Shown one piece after another: positions 13,459 to 21,032 of a stretch of 32,706 bases of DNA (position 1 is the first letter of the stretch; every line of letters begins with the position of its first letter). Location of the stretch: the IMG/VR virus record IMGVR_UViG_3300030333_002016, positions 1-32,706 of that record; one strand, written 5' to 3'. The translations under genes were made by a program, and so were the position numbers. Origin of the DNA: a virus. Below the pieces are notes generated by a model. The model did not search any database, had not been told where the DNA came from, and worked only from the letters and a program-made list of their open reading frames with translations.

Positions 13459-13786
13459 ATTCTACTGCGTGTCCTTCAGTTATTAGAGTTGCACATACAT
13501 CTACATTATCAACATATGGTATCCCTAATATTCTTCCAAATTTTCCTTTGCCTAAACTTTTAAGTTTAAACGTGTCTTTTAAAATCTCTGCTAATCTTTC
13601 TTTTGCCAATAGTCCTAACTTCTTTTCTATAGGTCTACGACAACGGCTTTCAGGCGCATCAATTCCAGCTAGTCTAATAAACTGTTCAGAGAGTACAACA
13701 TCAAACCCTAAATCAATATTACATACGATTGTATCTCCGTCTACTACACGAACTAATGTACAATTATATATGTAAGGTTCTACCAT
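13421..13786 (-). CDS. Staphylococcal nuclease-like protein
   Basis: A 121-residue thermonuclease-fold protein. The active-site set is complete: VVDGDT (D18, matching SNase D21), IRLAGIDAPESR (R38, D43, E46, matching R35, D40, E43) and GKFGRILG (R85, matching R87). The fold ends with CATLITEGHAVEYEGGKK. There is no signal peptide, so it would act in the cytoplasm, for example on host nucleic acid, or be carried in the particle. It overlaps the upstream gene by 7 bases. Location among late lysis genes, not replication genes, is odd for a nucleotide-scavenging nuclease. Confidence 0.92.
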   Translation of the reverse strand: MVEPYIYNCTLVRVVDGDTIVCNIDLGFDVVLSEQFIRLAGIDAPESRCRRPIEKKLGLLAKERLAEILKDTFKLKSLGKGKFGRILGIPYVDNVDVCATLITEGHAVEYEGGKKTKVWGE

Positions 13787-14067
13787 TTAACTTTATCAGC
13801 CCAATAAGCTGCTGACATTTTTCCTTTTTTAATATTTTTACCATGTCTAGCTTTAAAACTTTTACGTTTAGCTTTCATTCGTGCTGATTCACCAGCTTTA
13901 GGTTTACCTGCTGTCTTAGCTCCTTGCTCACCAAATCGAATTGTTTTAACTTTATCACCTACTTTAGCTACAACCACATGAGATTTTTTAGGATGATTAG
14001 GTGTACGTTTTGGTTTGTTATATCCTGATACTCCTGCCCTTTTTAATCTAGAATCTTTTGTAGTCAT
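13780..14067 (-). CDS. Basic DUF6321-like protein (95 aa)
   Basis: Highly basic. It includes SGYNKPKRTPNHPKKSHVVV, then KTIRFGEQGAKTAG, RKSFKARHGKNIKKGKMSAA and the ending YWADKVKW. This RFG...KARH.KNI..GK.SAAYWA..VKW pattern is widespread in phages, including large marine ones, and I recall it as DUF6321, of unknown function. The charge fits binding of DNA or RNA. It overlaps both neighbours (4 bases ATGA upstream, 7 bases downstream). Confidence 0.85.
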   Translation of the reverse strand: MTTKDSRLKRAGVSGYNKPKRTPNHPKKSHVVVAKVGDKVKTIRFGEQGAKTAGKPKAGESARMKAKRKSFKARHGKNIKKGKMSAAYWADKVKW

Positions 14068-14264
14068 TCCTGTTTCCCCTTACCTAAAAATAAACCAAAC
14101 ACGGCAGTCATCGCTCCAGTACATACAGATACTAAACCAGCCTGTTCAATTGTTGGAGCTTCTAAAGTTGTGAACCAATGTATAACATCCCAACAAGCTA
14201 GAGCCATCATCAATACTAATAGTCGTGGAACTATACGCCACTTGTCAAATTCTTCAGGTGTCAT
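14064..14264 (-). CDS. Small two-span membrane protein, holin-like (66 aa)
   Basis: Begins MTPEEFDKWRIVPRLLVLMM, with a first membrane helix around residues 13-30 and a second one, VSVCTGAMTAVFGLFLG, before a short charged tail GKGKQE. Two helices, small size and charged tail are typical of class II holins. It overlaps the three-span holin-like gene by 4 bases (ATGA), so the two could form a holin/antiholin pair. Confidence 0.75.
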   Translation of the reverse strand: MTPEEFDKWRIVPRLLVLMMALACWDVIHWFTTLEAPTIEQAGLVSVCTGAMTAVFGLFLGKGKQE

Positions 14265-14641
14265 AGCTTACGCATCTTCATAAGCTTGTCAGCACCTCTA
14301 ATACCAAAAGACGCACTGACCGCAATAAAAAGGAGGTAGGAATACCACTCAGGGAGGTTAGACAAAGCATCAAAGGATGCATGAACCCTATCTAATACAG
14401 CAGGGTCATTAAACGCAACTGCATAACCTACCATAAAAATGGGAACGGCTAACACAATTGTCCAAAATTCGTCTTTCCAGCTAGACCCTGATGCGGCAGC
14501 CATTTTAGATTCCCAATCAGCATCATGTTCGATGATAGCCATCTTAGCTTTGTGTTTAGCTTGTGACTGTTCATGCTTGTTGTTCATCCAAGTCCCAGCA
14601 AGATTAGCTACTGGCCCTACAATTGCACTAAATATATTCAT
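14261..14641 (-). CDS. Three-span holin (GTA_holin_3TM-like)
   Basis: The 126-residue protein starts MNIFSAIVGPVANLAGTWMN and continues with a charged helical linker. It then shows SSWKDEFWTIVLAVPIFMVG, LPEWYSYLLFIAVSASFGIR and GADKLMK. The WKDE(F/Y)WT followed by a membrane span and a YLLF...SFGIR span is the pattern of the 3TM holins first described in gene-transfer agents. It would form inner-membrane lesions that release the M15 peptidase encoded nearby. The gene overlaps the end of iscU by 14 bases, so the two are co-expressed late. Confidence 0.85.
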   Translation of the reverse strand: MNIFSAIVGPVANLAGTWMNNKHEQSQAKHKAKMAIIEHDADWESKMAAASGSSWKDEFWTIVLAVPIFMVGYAVAFNDPAVLDRVHASFDALSNLPEWYSYLLFIAVSASFGIRGADKLMKMRKL

Positions 14642-15017
14642 AACCTTTTTCCTTATAATCTTTTATAGCAGCTTTAATAGCATCCTCTGCTAAAACAGAA
14701 CAATGAATCTTTACAGGAGGTAAAGATAGTTCTTCTGCTATATCTACATTTTTAATATCTTCTGCTTCTATTAAACTTTTTCCTTTAACCCATTCAGTCA
14801 ATAAAGAACTAGACGCTATAGCTGAACCACATCCATACGTTTTAAACTTTGCATCTTCAATCATTCCTTTAGGACTGACTTTAATTTGAAGCTGCATAAC
14901 ATCTCCACAAGAAGGCGCACCTACAATACCTGTACCAACTTGTTTATCCTCTTTGTCTAAACGTCCTACATTACGAGGATTGTCATAGTGATCCATTACT
15001 TTATCGCTATATGACAT
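14628..15017 (-). CDS. iscU: IscU-type Fe-S cluster assembly scaffold
   Basis: Holds nascent [2Fe-2S] clusters made with sulfur from the cysteine desulfurase IscS and passes them on via the HscA/HscB chaperones. The 129-residue product (E. coli IscU has 128) keeps every known key position with the same numbering: C37, D39, C63, H105 and C106, plus the HscA-recognition motif LPPVK at 99-103. Blocks such as APSCGDVMQLQIKVSP and FKTYGCGSAIASSSLLTEWV are almost the bacterial sequence. The start is ATG 15017 (MSYSDKVMDHY), one base after the upstream stop; a TTG at 15047 would extend it but lacks homology. No IscS, HscA or ferredoxin gene is in the window. It is an auxiliary metabolic gene inside the lysis cassette. 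Confidence 0.96.
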   Translation of the reverse strand: MSYSDKVMDHYDNPRNVGRLDKEDKQVGTGIVGAPSCGDVMQLQIKVSPKGMIEDAKFKTYGCGSAIASSSLLTEWVKGKSLIEAEDIKNVDIAEELSLPPVKIHCSVLAEDAIKAAIKDYKEKGYEYI

Positions 15018-15018
15018 A

Positions 15019-15204
15019 TTAATCTCTAAAGGTAGTAGTTCGTGCAACTAGTACAGGCTTACAGTATCCAGTTACTTTAGATTCCCTATCTTCTAATCGG
15101 TCTGCAAAGTAGCGACATCTATTAACATCTCTAAAGTGCATACCTTTGGTGTTGATTTCTTCTCCTTCTACAATTACTATTAGAAGGAAAGCCATAAGTC
15201 TCAT
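15019..15204 (-). CDS. Small protein with hydrophobic N terminus (61 aa)
   Basis: The 61-residue product starts MRLMAFLLIVIVEG, a short hydrophobic segment that could be a signal or membrane anchor, followed by a soluble part with two Cys (NRCRYFADRLEDRESKVTGY and CKPV). The ATG overlaps the upstream stop by 4 bases, and the stop is one base from the iscU start (TAATATG), so iscU translation is probably coupled to it. A small periplasmic or membrane-attached role is possible; no family is recognised. Confidence 0.65.
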   Translation of the reverse strand: MRLMAFLLIVIVEGEEINTKGMHFRDVNRCRYFADRLEDRESKVTGYCKPVLVARTTTFRD

Positions 15205-15329
15205 TTAACTACCAATAAACCTAACAATAAAATAACAATAGCTAACTCAACTGCAAGTATTGTATGATAAATTGTCCAAATTATTGGGTATTGTCCACCT
15301 CTTCCTAACTTCTTCTTTAATAACTCCAT
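15201..15329 (-). CDS. 42-residue single-span membrane protein
   Basis: The frame begins at ATG 15329, inside the last 13 bases of the M15 peptidase gene, and ends at TGA 15203-15201, overlapping the next ATG by 4 bases. The product has a basic start (MELLKKKLGRGGQYP) and one long hydrophobic helix (TILAVELAIVILLLGLLVV). No strong ribosome-binding site is seen. The position directly after the endolysin gene suits a holin, pinholin or spanin-type accessory, but the sequence alone does not decide this. Confidence 0.6.
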   Translation of the reverse strand: MELLKKKLGRGGQYPIIWTIYHTILAVELAIVILLLGLLVVK

Positions 15330-15691
15330 ATCCAGGGCCTTGGTCTTGTTGATGAATTGTCTATGATATCTAGATGTATAAACCTAGAGTTCACTTGTCC
15401 TTTTTGATTGATACCAATCCCTGTGAAACCAGCCTTCAGAGCCTCTTCTAAGAGCGTCAGAGCCTTTTCTCCAGTTACATGGATATCCATAGCCTTTCCA
15501 GTTACATGCGCTCCAGGCGTTGACTTACGCTTTTCTATTGGATGCTGCTCACATCTGTATGCACTTGAGACTACGAATGGAAACCCTACTGCTTCTCGTA
15601 GAGCTTCTATCTTCTTTATAAATTCATCATCAATAACAAGATTACCGCAGTGCGAACACTTTAGTTCATCTTCTGTAAAATACTTATACAC
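15317..15691 (-). CDS. Peptidase M15 endolysin
   Basis: A zinc peptidase that cuts the peptide cross-bridges of peptidoglycan, the likely main endolysin. The protein has YFTEDELKCSHCG at the start, SSAYRCEQHP, GAHVTGKAMDIHVTG with two zinc ligands (H62, D69) and RFIHLDI with the third (H106), then RPRPWIWSY. This is the Peptidase_M15_3 pattern. There is no signal peptide, so it needs a holin. I chose GTG 15691, which has AAGG upstream and the 8-base overlap seen elsewhere (GTGTATAA); TTG 15718 in the same frame adds nine residues. Confidence 0.92.
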   Translation of the reverse strand: MYKYFTEDELKCSHCGNLVIDDEFIKKIEALREAVGFPFVVSSAYRCEQHPIEKRKSTPGAHVTGKAMDIHVTGEKALTLLEEALKAGFTGIGINQKGQVNSRFIHLDIIDNSSTRPRPWIWSY

Positions 15692-18600
15692 TAGCTTGCC
15701 CTTGTAATTTCTTGCCAAGAGCTGATACTACAAGTCCTTGACGATCTTCAATATCTATGAAGGCTCCTCCAGCTTGTTCACTATATGGTCTGCCTGTCAT
15801 CTTATCTATTCTTTCATCAGGTTCTACAGGAGCATTAGGTACTAAAGCAAGTCCACCTTTATCTTTTTTAACTTTAACTTTTTCTTCACCATGTTTATAG
15901 AAAGGACTAAGACCTGCTTTAATAAAAGGCATTGCATGTTTGGCTGCTGTATCTACAATTTGTTTTTCTATAGGAATTTTAGTATTAAATCCTTGTCCAC
16001 CTTCCATATTACGCATGTATTCTAGAGCTTCTTCAGTTTGTCCCGGTACAAGTGTTGGTATTAAAAATTTTTTACCGTCCATTTCAATAGTAGTAGAAAA
16101 CTCAGTCATTATTTCGCCTCTACTATTTGTCATCGGGCCTAAGAAACCATGTTCATCTTTTCTAGTACCATCAAGTCTAAACATACTAGGATGATCACTG
16201 CGTCCTCCTTGTGCTTTCTGTAAGCGTGATTTAATTAGTCCTCCCTCTGCTCTACCTGAAGGTCTATCTTCTGTAAACTCCCAATCCATACCTTCTGCAA
16301 GAGCTTTAGCTTCTTTACCAAAAGGCGCACGAATAATATATTGATGTGCTGCTCCTTCAAAATCTCCTTCAGCTAAATTCTGTGCAGCATAAGTTGTACC
16401 TGTAGCCATTTCACCTAACCAAGCATAGACAGGACTAATAGAATCTAAACTTTGTCGATAGGAAGCACCACTCCAAAGTCTTGAAGTCTTATCAACAAGC
16501 CAGTTAACATTACCAGAATAAGGAACGACTCTTGCAAATTGCTCTGAACTAACCATCTTTTCTGCAAAGCTGTCATAATCTTTATTGCTTTCACTTTCCA
16601 TTGTAGGATCATTTAAGAAATCTCTAAATGTTAGAATGCCATCATAAAGTACTAATGTACCTAAAGCTCTTACAGCTAAAGCAGTATCACCATCTTCTAT
16701 TCTCTTAACTAAAGCATTTAACTGACTTGTTTTAGCCATTGCCCAAGACATAAATTGTGCTAAAGATTTTATATGTGGATTTCTAGATTGAGCAAAAGCT
16801 CTACGATTACTTAGTTGTGGAATAAGTGCATCTCTATCAGCAGCTCTTATACCCATTCTATTCAATAGTTCTTTACCAGAAGGATCTGCAAAAGCAGCAT
16901 CCACATTATCAAAACCAGATAAATATTTAGCCATATCAGCCGTCATCTTATATTGTTCGGCTTGACTAATTAAACTTGAAGATGGTTTCTTGGATATCTT
17001 TTTAGAAAGGTTAAAGGCATCTTCAATACCAGCATTATAAGCATACCGTCTAGCAAATGTAGTTAGTTGTGTAAGACCTATTGTTTTAAAAAATTTCTCA
17101 TTTACTTTTCTAGTATATCGTTGTGTCCTAGAATGTGGTTTATCAATTGTAAAGTACTGTCTAAGTTCTTCTACCGTAATATCTCTAGTATCAAAACCAG
17201 AAAGAGATGCAAAATCTTTTTCTCTATCTGTTTTAATGGCTCTACCTAATCCTTTTATAGCAGAAAAAGCTCCACTGTTTTGAAAGGGTTGTATAATATC
17301 ACCTAAACTAGAGATCGTTGCTTTAGGTAAGAAAGTTAAGTTAGCCATTGTTGAAACAATACTATAAAAATTATTAACAATTGTATTATTACTATACTCA
17401 TCAGCAGCATGAAGTTTTCCAAAAAATAAATCTACACTATCATGTATAGCTTTTATTTTTCTATTTCTTTGTTTCTTTAAAAAATCTACTTTATTATAAT
17501 CATTAGCTTCTGTTGCTACTTTTATTAAAGGATCATACTCAGCTACAATAGCTCTTTTAATTGATGTAATTCCTTCTCCTTTTGATCCAAACCTACGAGA
17601 AAATTCAATTTTGTCTGTATTATTTTCTACATACTTTTTTAAAAGAACAGCAGGATCACGAACTAAAAAATCTTTTATTTCTTTTCTAGCACCAGGAGCT
17701 TTAAAAGTTCTATCTCTTTCCACATTTGCAGCTAAGTCAACCATAACTAAATCAGGATCTGTATAATCCGCTTTTGATCCAACTTCCCAAGATTTGTTAT
17801 TTCCAGCACTAGGTTTACCATAAGTAGCAAAGTTTTCTACTATCGTATCTGCCTTTGCTCGTGCTACCTCTTCCGCTGACATACCTGTTTTAGCAGTAAC
17901 ACCCTGTTTTAAATAAGCTTTTGTAAATGCTTGTTTAGCAAGTTCTGGATTCTTTAAAATTTCATCTACATCGTAGATATGACTTAGCCCATAATTTAAT
18001 AATTTTTTACCTTCTAGTCCTGCGTTATCTATAGCGTCTGTGAAATAATCGTTGCTATATTTTTTTGCCCAATCTCCATAACTAATAACTTGTTGCATTT
18101 GGGTAGCTGAAAGTTCTCCTTGCTTAACTTTATTTTTTAAATCTTTTTTAAAAATAAATCCATTAGCATAATCTGTTGCTAACATACGCAAAGGTAACAT
18201 GTCTTCACCGTTTAATTGATGAGCTATTGTAGCTTTATCAATTGCTAACCAGTGTTGTTGTATAACATTAGATACAGTTTCTTCTACCGAAGGTGCGGCT
18301 GTTCCTTTTAAATTAAATCCTTTTTGAGCAAATAACTGTTTATTAAAATCGTTAACTACTCCCCCTAAAACTTTCATAGCAGAACTATGTGACCCTGCAA
18401 AGGCAAGATTAACATTAGCCCATAGATTTCTACGTTGGAGATCTTTAATTCCTTGTAAGCTAATTTCTTTAGAAGCCGTTGACATATCTGAATTAATAAT
18501 TTTTTTAGATAATTGCCCACTAGCTGCTCCCAAAAGAGCAAACACTGCTGGACTTACTGAGTCATCTTCAGTTATAAAGTTATTAGTTACTCCTATACTA

Positions 18601-21032
18601 TATCCTGTAGCTGCTCCAATTAAAGGGCGTGTAATAGCTCTGGCAAACGTATTTCCATTTAATATATTATCAGAATCTAAACCTTCAATTATATTTAAAT
18701 ATCCATTTGTTAAGCTATCTCCAGCTTCGTGATACTCTTTAACTAAATCATCAATAGTTTTATCAGCTTCTGCTGCTGCTTCTAAAGCTTCAGGATAATT
18801 ATTTTCTATATACTTTAAAACTCTTGGATGATCCTTTTTAATAGGAGCAGTTGTATTTAAAGTTACTGAAGAAGCACTAATAGTAGGCGTTTCAATTTCA
18901 TCAACACCTGGAAAAGATATACCAGCATCCTCTAATTGTTTTGTCCAAGCGGCTGGCTGACTTTTAGGACTAGCATTTAAAGTAGATGTCCATGTTTTAG
19001 ACCAGTTATAACTTTCATCTACATTAAACCCTGTATAATCCTCTCCAACCCACATCCATTTATGATGCCAAATGCTATTACTAGCTTTTCCTTTTTTCAT
19101 TCCTCCTTTAGCAGTATAAGACCACGTTTTACCTACCCTTGGTTCAGTAGCCGTATCAAAATCAGGAGCTTCATCAAAACGTATTCGTGCTGGTTTTCCT
19201 TTCTGTGCTTTTTCATACATTAAAGTATTAAAGGAAGCATCCTCTGGTAGTTCTTTAATAGCTTTGTTATATAAATTCTGCAAAGTTTTAGGCATCTGTT
19301 CAATATAATTTTTATGAAAATAAATTTGATTGCCTATAATTTTTCCTACTGGATTAGTTTTGTCACCTCTCTTATAAGAAGTACCTTTAGGATTTTTAAA
19401 AACTTCTCTACCATTTATTACATTAGTTGGTACAGAATCATCAATTATTGTTGAAATATTATCTGGTATAAAGGTACTATCTTTAGTAGCTATAATAGTA
19501 TTTCCTTTTCGTTGTACATTTCCCTTACCGAAAACACTTTCAATTAAAGGCATATAGTCTTCAAGAGGCTTATTATTTTGCCAACTGGTAGGATCTTTCT
19601 TACTAGAAGGGCCTGGAGCTTTACCTTTAACACCTGCATAAACTGAAAAGAAAGCTTGCTTACCGTCTTTAAGAGCATCATGCGCTTGTTTAATAACTAG
19701 ACTTTGATTACTTTCTTCTTTTATAGTATTTAAAACATTAGCATTTATAACACCATCTACTTGTCCACCTTTAACTTTACCAGCCACTTCTATATTATGT
19801 TCTGCTGTTCGATTAAAAGGATCATAAACTAAATATTCAACGCCCTCTTCTGTATAAACTGTTTCAGCTTTAGTAGCTCCACCATCTTTACCTGCACCAC
19901 CTCCAATATCAAGAACTCTATCGCCCTCTTTAAAAGTTCCATCCTTTCGTAATTTTGTTATTAAGGCTGGAAACTTATTATAATTAACAACTGTATTTTT
20001 AGAAGTAAATTCTTGTTTAGGAACAAACCATACATCATCTTCTAAGTTTCTTAATGCCTCATCCATTTTAGCTAGTTCTTCTAGTTCATCAATTTGACTT
20101 GTAGACGCTCTAACCGCATCTTCATTTGTAATTAATGCCGCAACTCTTTCTTTTAGCTCATTAAAGTCTTGTTTAGCTGCTCTAGCTTCTTTAATTCTTT
20201 TACCAAAAACAGGAATATTATAGAGGGCTGCAACAAGAGGACTATCTTCAGCATCTGCTTGTTCAAAAAATTGTCTAATAGTTGCTGCCTCATCTGGTGT
20301 AACTTCAGAAGAGTTAATAGGTTCTAAATCTTTTTTTGTACCATCTTGAAATTCTATTGTTTCAGGACGAGAAGCTTCTGATCCTTCTGGTAAAGCCTCT
20401 AAATTATCTAAGGCTTCATCATCCGCATCTACACTTTGTTTTGGAGGAACAGTAGGTGTTTCATCACTAGGCAAGTCTTTTACTGCCTTACGAGTTGGGC
20501 CTAAAATATAAGCAGGGATCGCTCCCAAACTAAAATATAAAGCAACTTCATTAGCTCCTATCTCTCTATTATTTATAGATGCATTAAGAGCTTCATCAGC
20601 CGCTACTAGACTACCTATTGCAGCACCTTGTTTAGCTCTACCAAATGCTTTAGCTGCAAATGATGCAGTCTTAGCAGTTGCACCAATTCCTCCTAGTCCT
20701 GGAACTGCATAACTAAGATCAAGAATTTCTCCAGTTCCTTCACCTACTTTAGCCAACATAGATTTTTTACTTCGTAAAGGTAAATCATCATAACGTCTAG
20801 CGAGTCTTGCGTTTTCTTCACGCTGTAGTTCTTTAACATCAATACCTTTTATTGCAGCAGTGGCTTTTCTATGAAGATCACCAATAAACCAAGAAGATTT
20901 ATCTAGTCCATATTGGAACTGCCTGAGTTTACTTCCTTCATATTTAGTAGCATCTATTTCTTCAAGTGTAAGATTGTCTTCGACCTCTTGCATTCTATCA
21001 AATTCTTCTTGAGGAGCTATTAGTTTTTCCAT
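15684..21032 (-). CDS. Giant internal virion (ejection) protein with methyltransferase-like domain
   Basis: At 1782 residues and following the transglycosylase protein, it is in the position of T7 gp16 (1318 residues), which is injected with the DNA. Seen: a charged N terminus; an Ala/Gly-rich hydrophobic stretch at about 110-180; a SAM-methyltransferase-like domain at about 340-520 with motif I VLDIGGGAGK (373-382), YDPFNR (403-408) and VINANVLNTIKEESNQS; a region at about 560-665 with HHKWMWVGEDYTGFN; a second hydrophobic stretch (GAATGYSIGVTNNF); a long helical region; and a C-terminal GFLGPMTNSRGEIMTEFS module. I recall this module from several phage structural proteins. The architecture suits the polyvalent, co-injected proteins that carry protective enzymes, but the methyl acceptor is unknown. 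The start overlaps the previous stop as TAATG. Confidence 0.8.
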   Translation of the reverse strand: MEKLIAPQEEFDRMQEVEDNLTLEEIDATKYEGSKLRQFQYGLDKSSWFIGDLHRKATAAIKGIDVKELQREENARLARRYDDLPLRSKKSMLAKVGEGTGEILDLSYAVPGLGGIGATAKTASFAAKAFGRAKQGAAIGSLVAADEALNASINNREIGANEVALYFSLGAIPAYILGPTRKAVKDLPSDETPTVPPKQSVDADDEALDNLEALPEGSEASRPETIEFQDGTKKDLEPINSSEVTPDEAATIRQFFEQADAEDSPLVAALYNIPVFGKRIKEARAAKQDFNELKERVAALITNEDAVRASTSQIDELEELAKMDEALRNLEDDVWFVPKQEFTSKNTVVNYNKFPALITKLRKDGTFKEGDRVLDIGGGAGKDGGATKAETVYTEEGVEYLVYDPFNRTAEHNIEVAGKVKGGQVDGVINANVLNTIKEESNQSLVIKQAHDALKDGKQAFFSVYAGVKGKAPGPSSKKDPTSWQNNKPLEDYMPLIESVFGKGNVQRKGNTIIATKDSTFIPDNISTIIDDSVPTNVINGREVFKNPKGTSYKRGDKTNPVGKIIGNQIYFHKNYIEQMPKTLQNLYNKAIKELPEDASFNTLMYEKAQKGKPARIRFDEAPDFDTATEPRVGKTWSYTAKGGMKKGKASNSIWHHKWMWVGEDYTGFNVDESYNWSKTWTSTLNASPKSQPAAWTKQLEDAGISFPGVDEIETPTISASSVTLNTTAPIKKDHPRVLKYIENNYPEALEAAAEADKTIDDLVKEYHEAGDSLTNGYLNIIEGLDSDNILNGNTFARAITRPLIGAATGYSIGVTNNFITEDDSVSPAVFALLGAASGQLSKKIINSDMSTASKEISLQGIKDLQRRNLWANVNLAFAGSHSSAMKVLGGVVNDFNKQLFAQKGFNLKGTAAPSVEETVSNVIQQHWLAIDKATIAHQLNGEDMLPLRMLATDYANGFIFKKDLKNKVKQGELSATQMQQVISYGDWAKKYSNDYFTDAIDNAGLEGKKLLNYGLSHIYDVDEILKNPELAKQAFTKAYLKQGVTAKTGMSAEEVARAKADTIVENFATYGKPSAGNNKSWEVGSKADYTDPDLVMVDLAANVERDRTFKAPGARKEIKDFLVRDPAVLLKKYVENNTDKIEFSRRFGSKGEGITSIKRAIVAEYDPLIKVATEANDYNKVDFLKKQRNRKIKAIHDSVDLFFGKLHAADEYSNNTIVNNFYSIVSTMANLTFLPKATISSLGDIIQPFQNSGAFSAIKGLGRAIKTDREKDFASLSGFDTRDITVEELRQYFTIDKPHSRTQRYTRKVNEKFFKTIGLTQLTTFARRYAYNAGIEDAFNLSKKISKKPSSSLISQAEQYKMTADMAKYLSGFDNVDAAFADPSGKELLNRMGIRAADRDALIPQLSNRRAFAQSRNPHIKSLAQFMSWAMAKTSQLNALVKRIEDGDTALAVRALGTLVLYDGILTFRDFLNDPTMESESNKDYDSFAEKMVSSEQFARVVPYSGNVNWLVDKTSRLWSGASYRQSLDSISPVYAWLGEMATGTTYAAQNLAEGDFEGAAHQYIIRAPFGKEAKALAEGMDWEFTEDRPSGRAEGGLIKSRLQKAQGGRSDHPSMFRLDGTRKDEHGFLGPMTNSRGEIMTEFSTTIEMDGKKFLIPTLVPGQTEEALEYMRNMEGGQGFNTKIPIEKQIVDTAAKHAMPFIKAGLSPFYKHGEEKVKVKKDKGGLALVPNAPVEPDERIDKMTGRPYSEQAGGAFIDIEDRQGLVVSALGKKLQGQASV

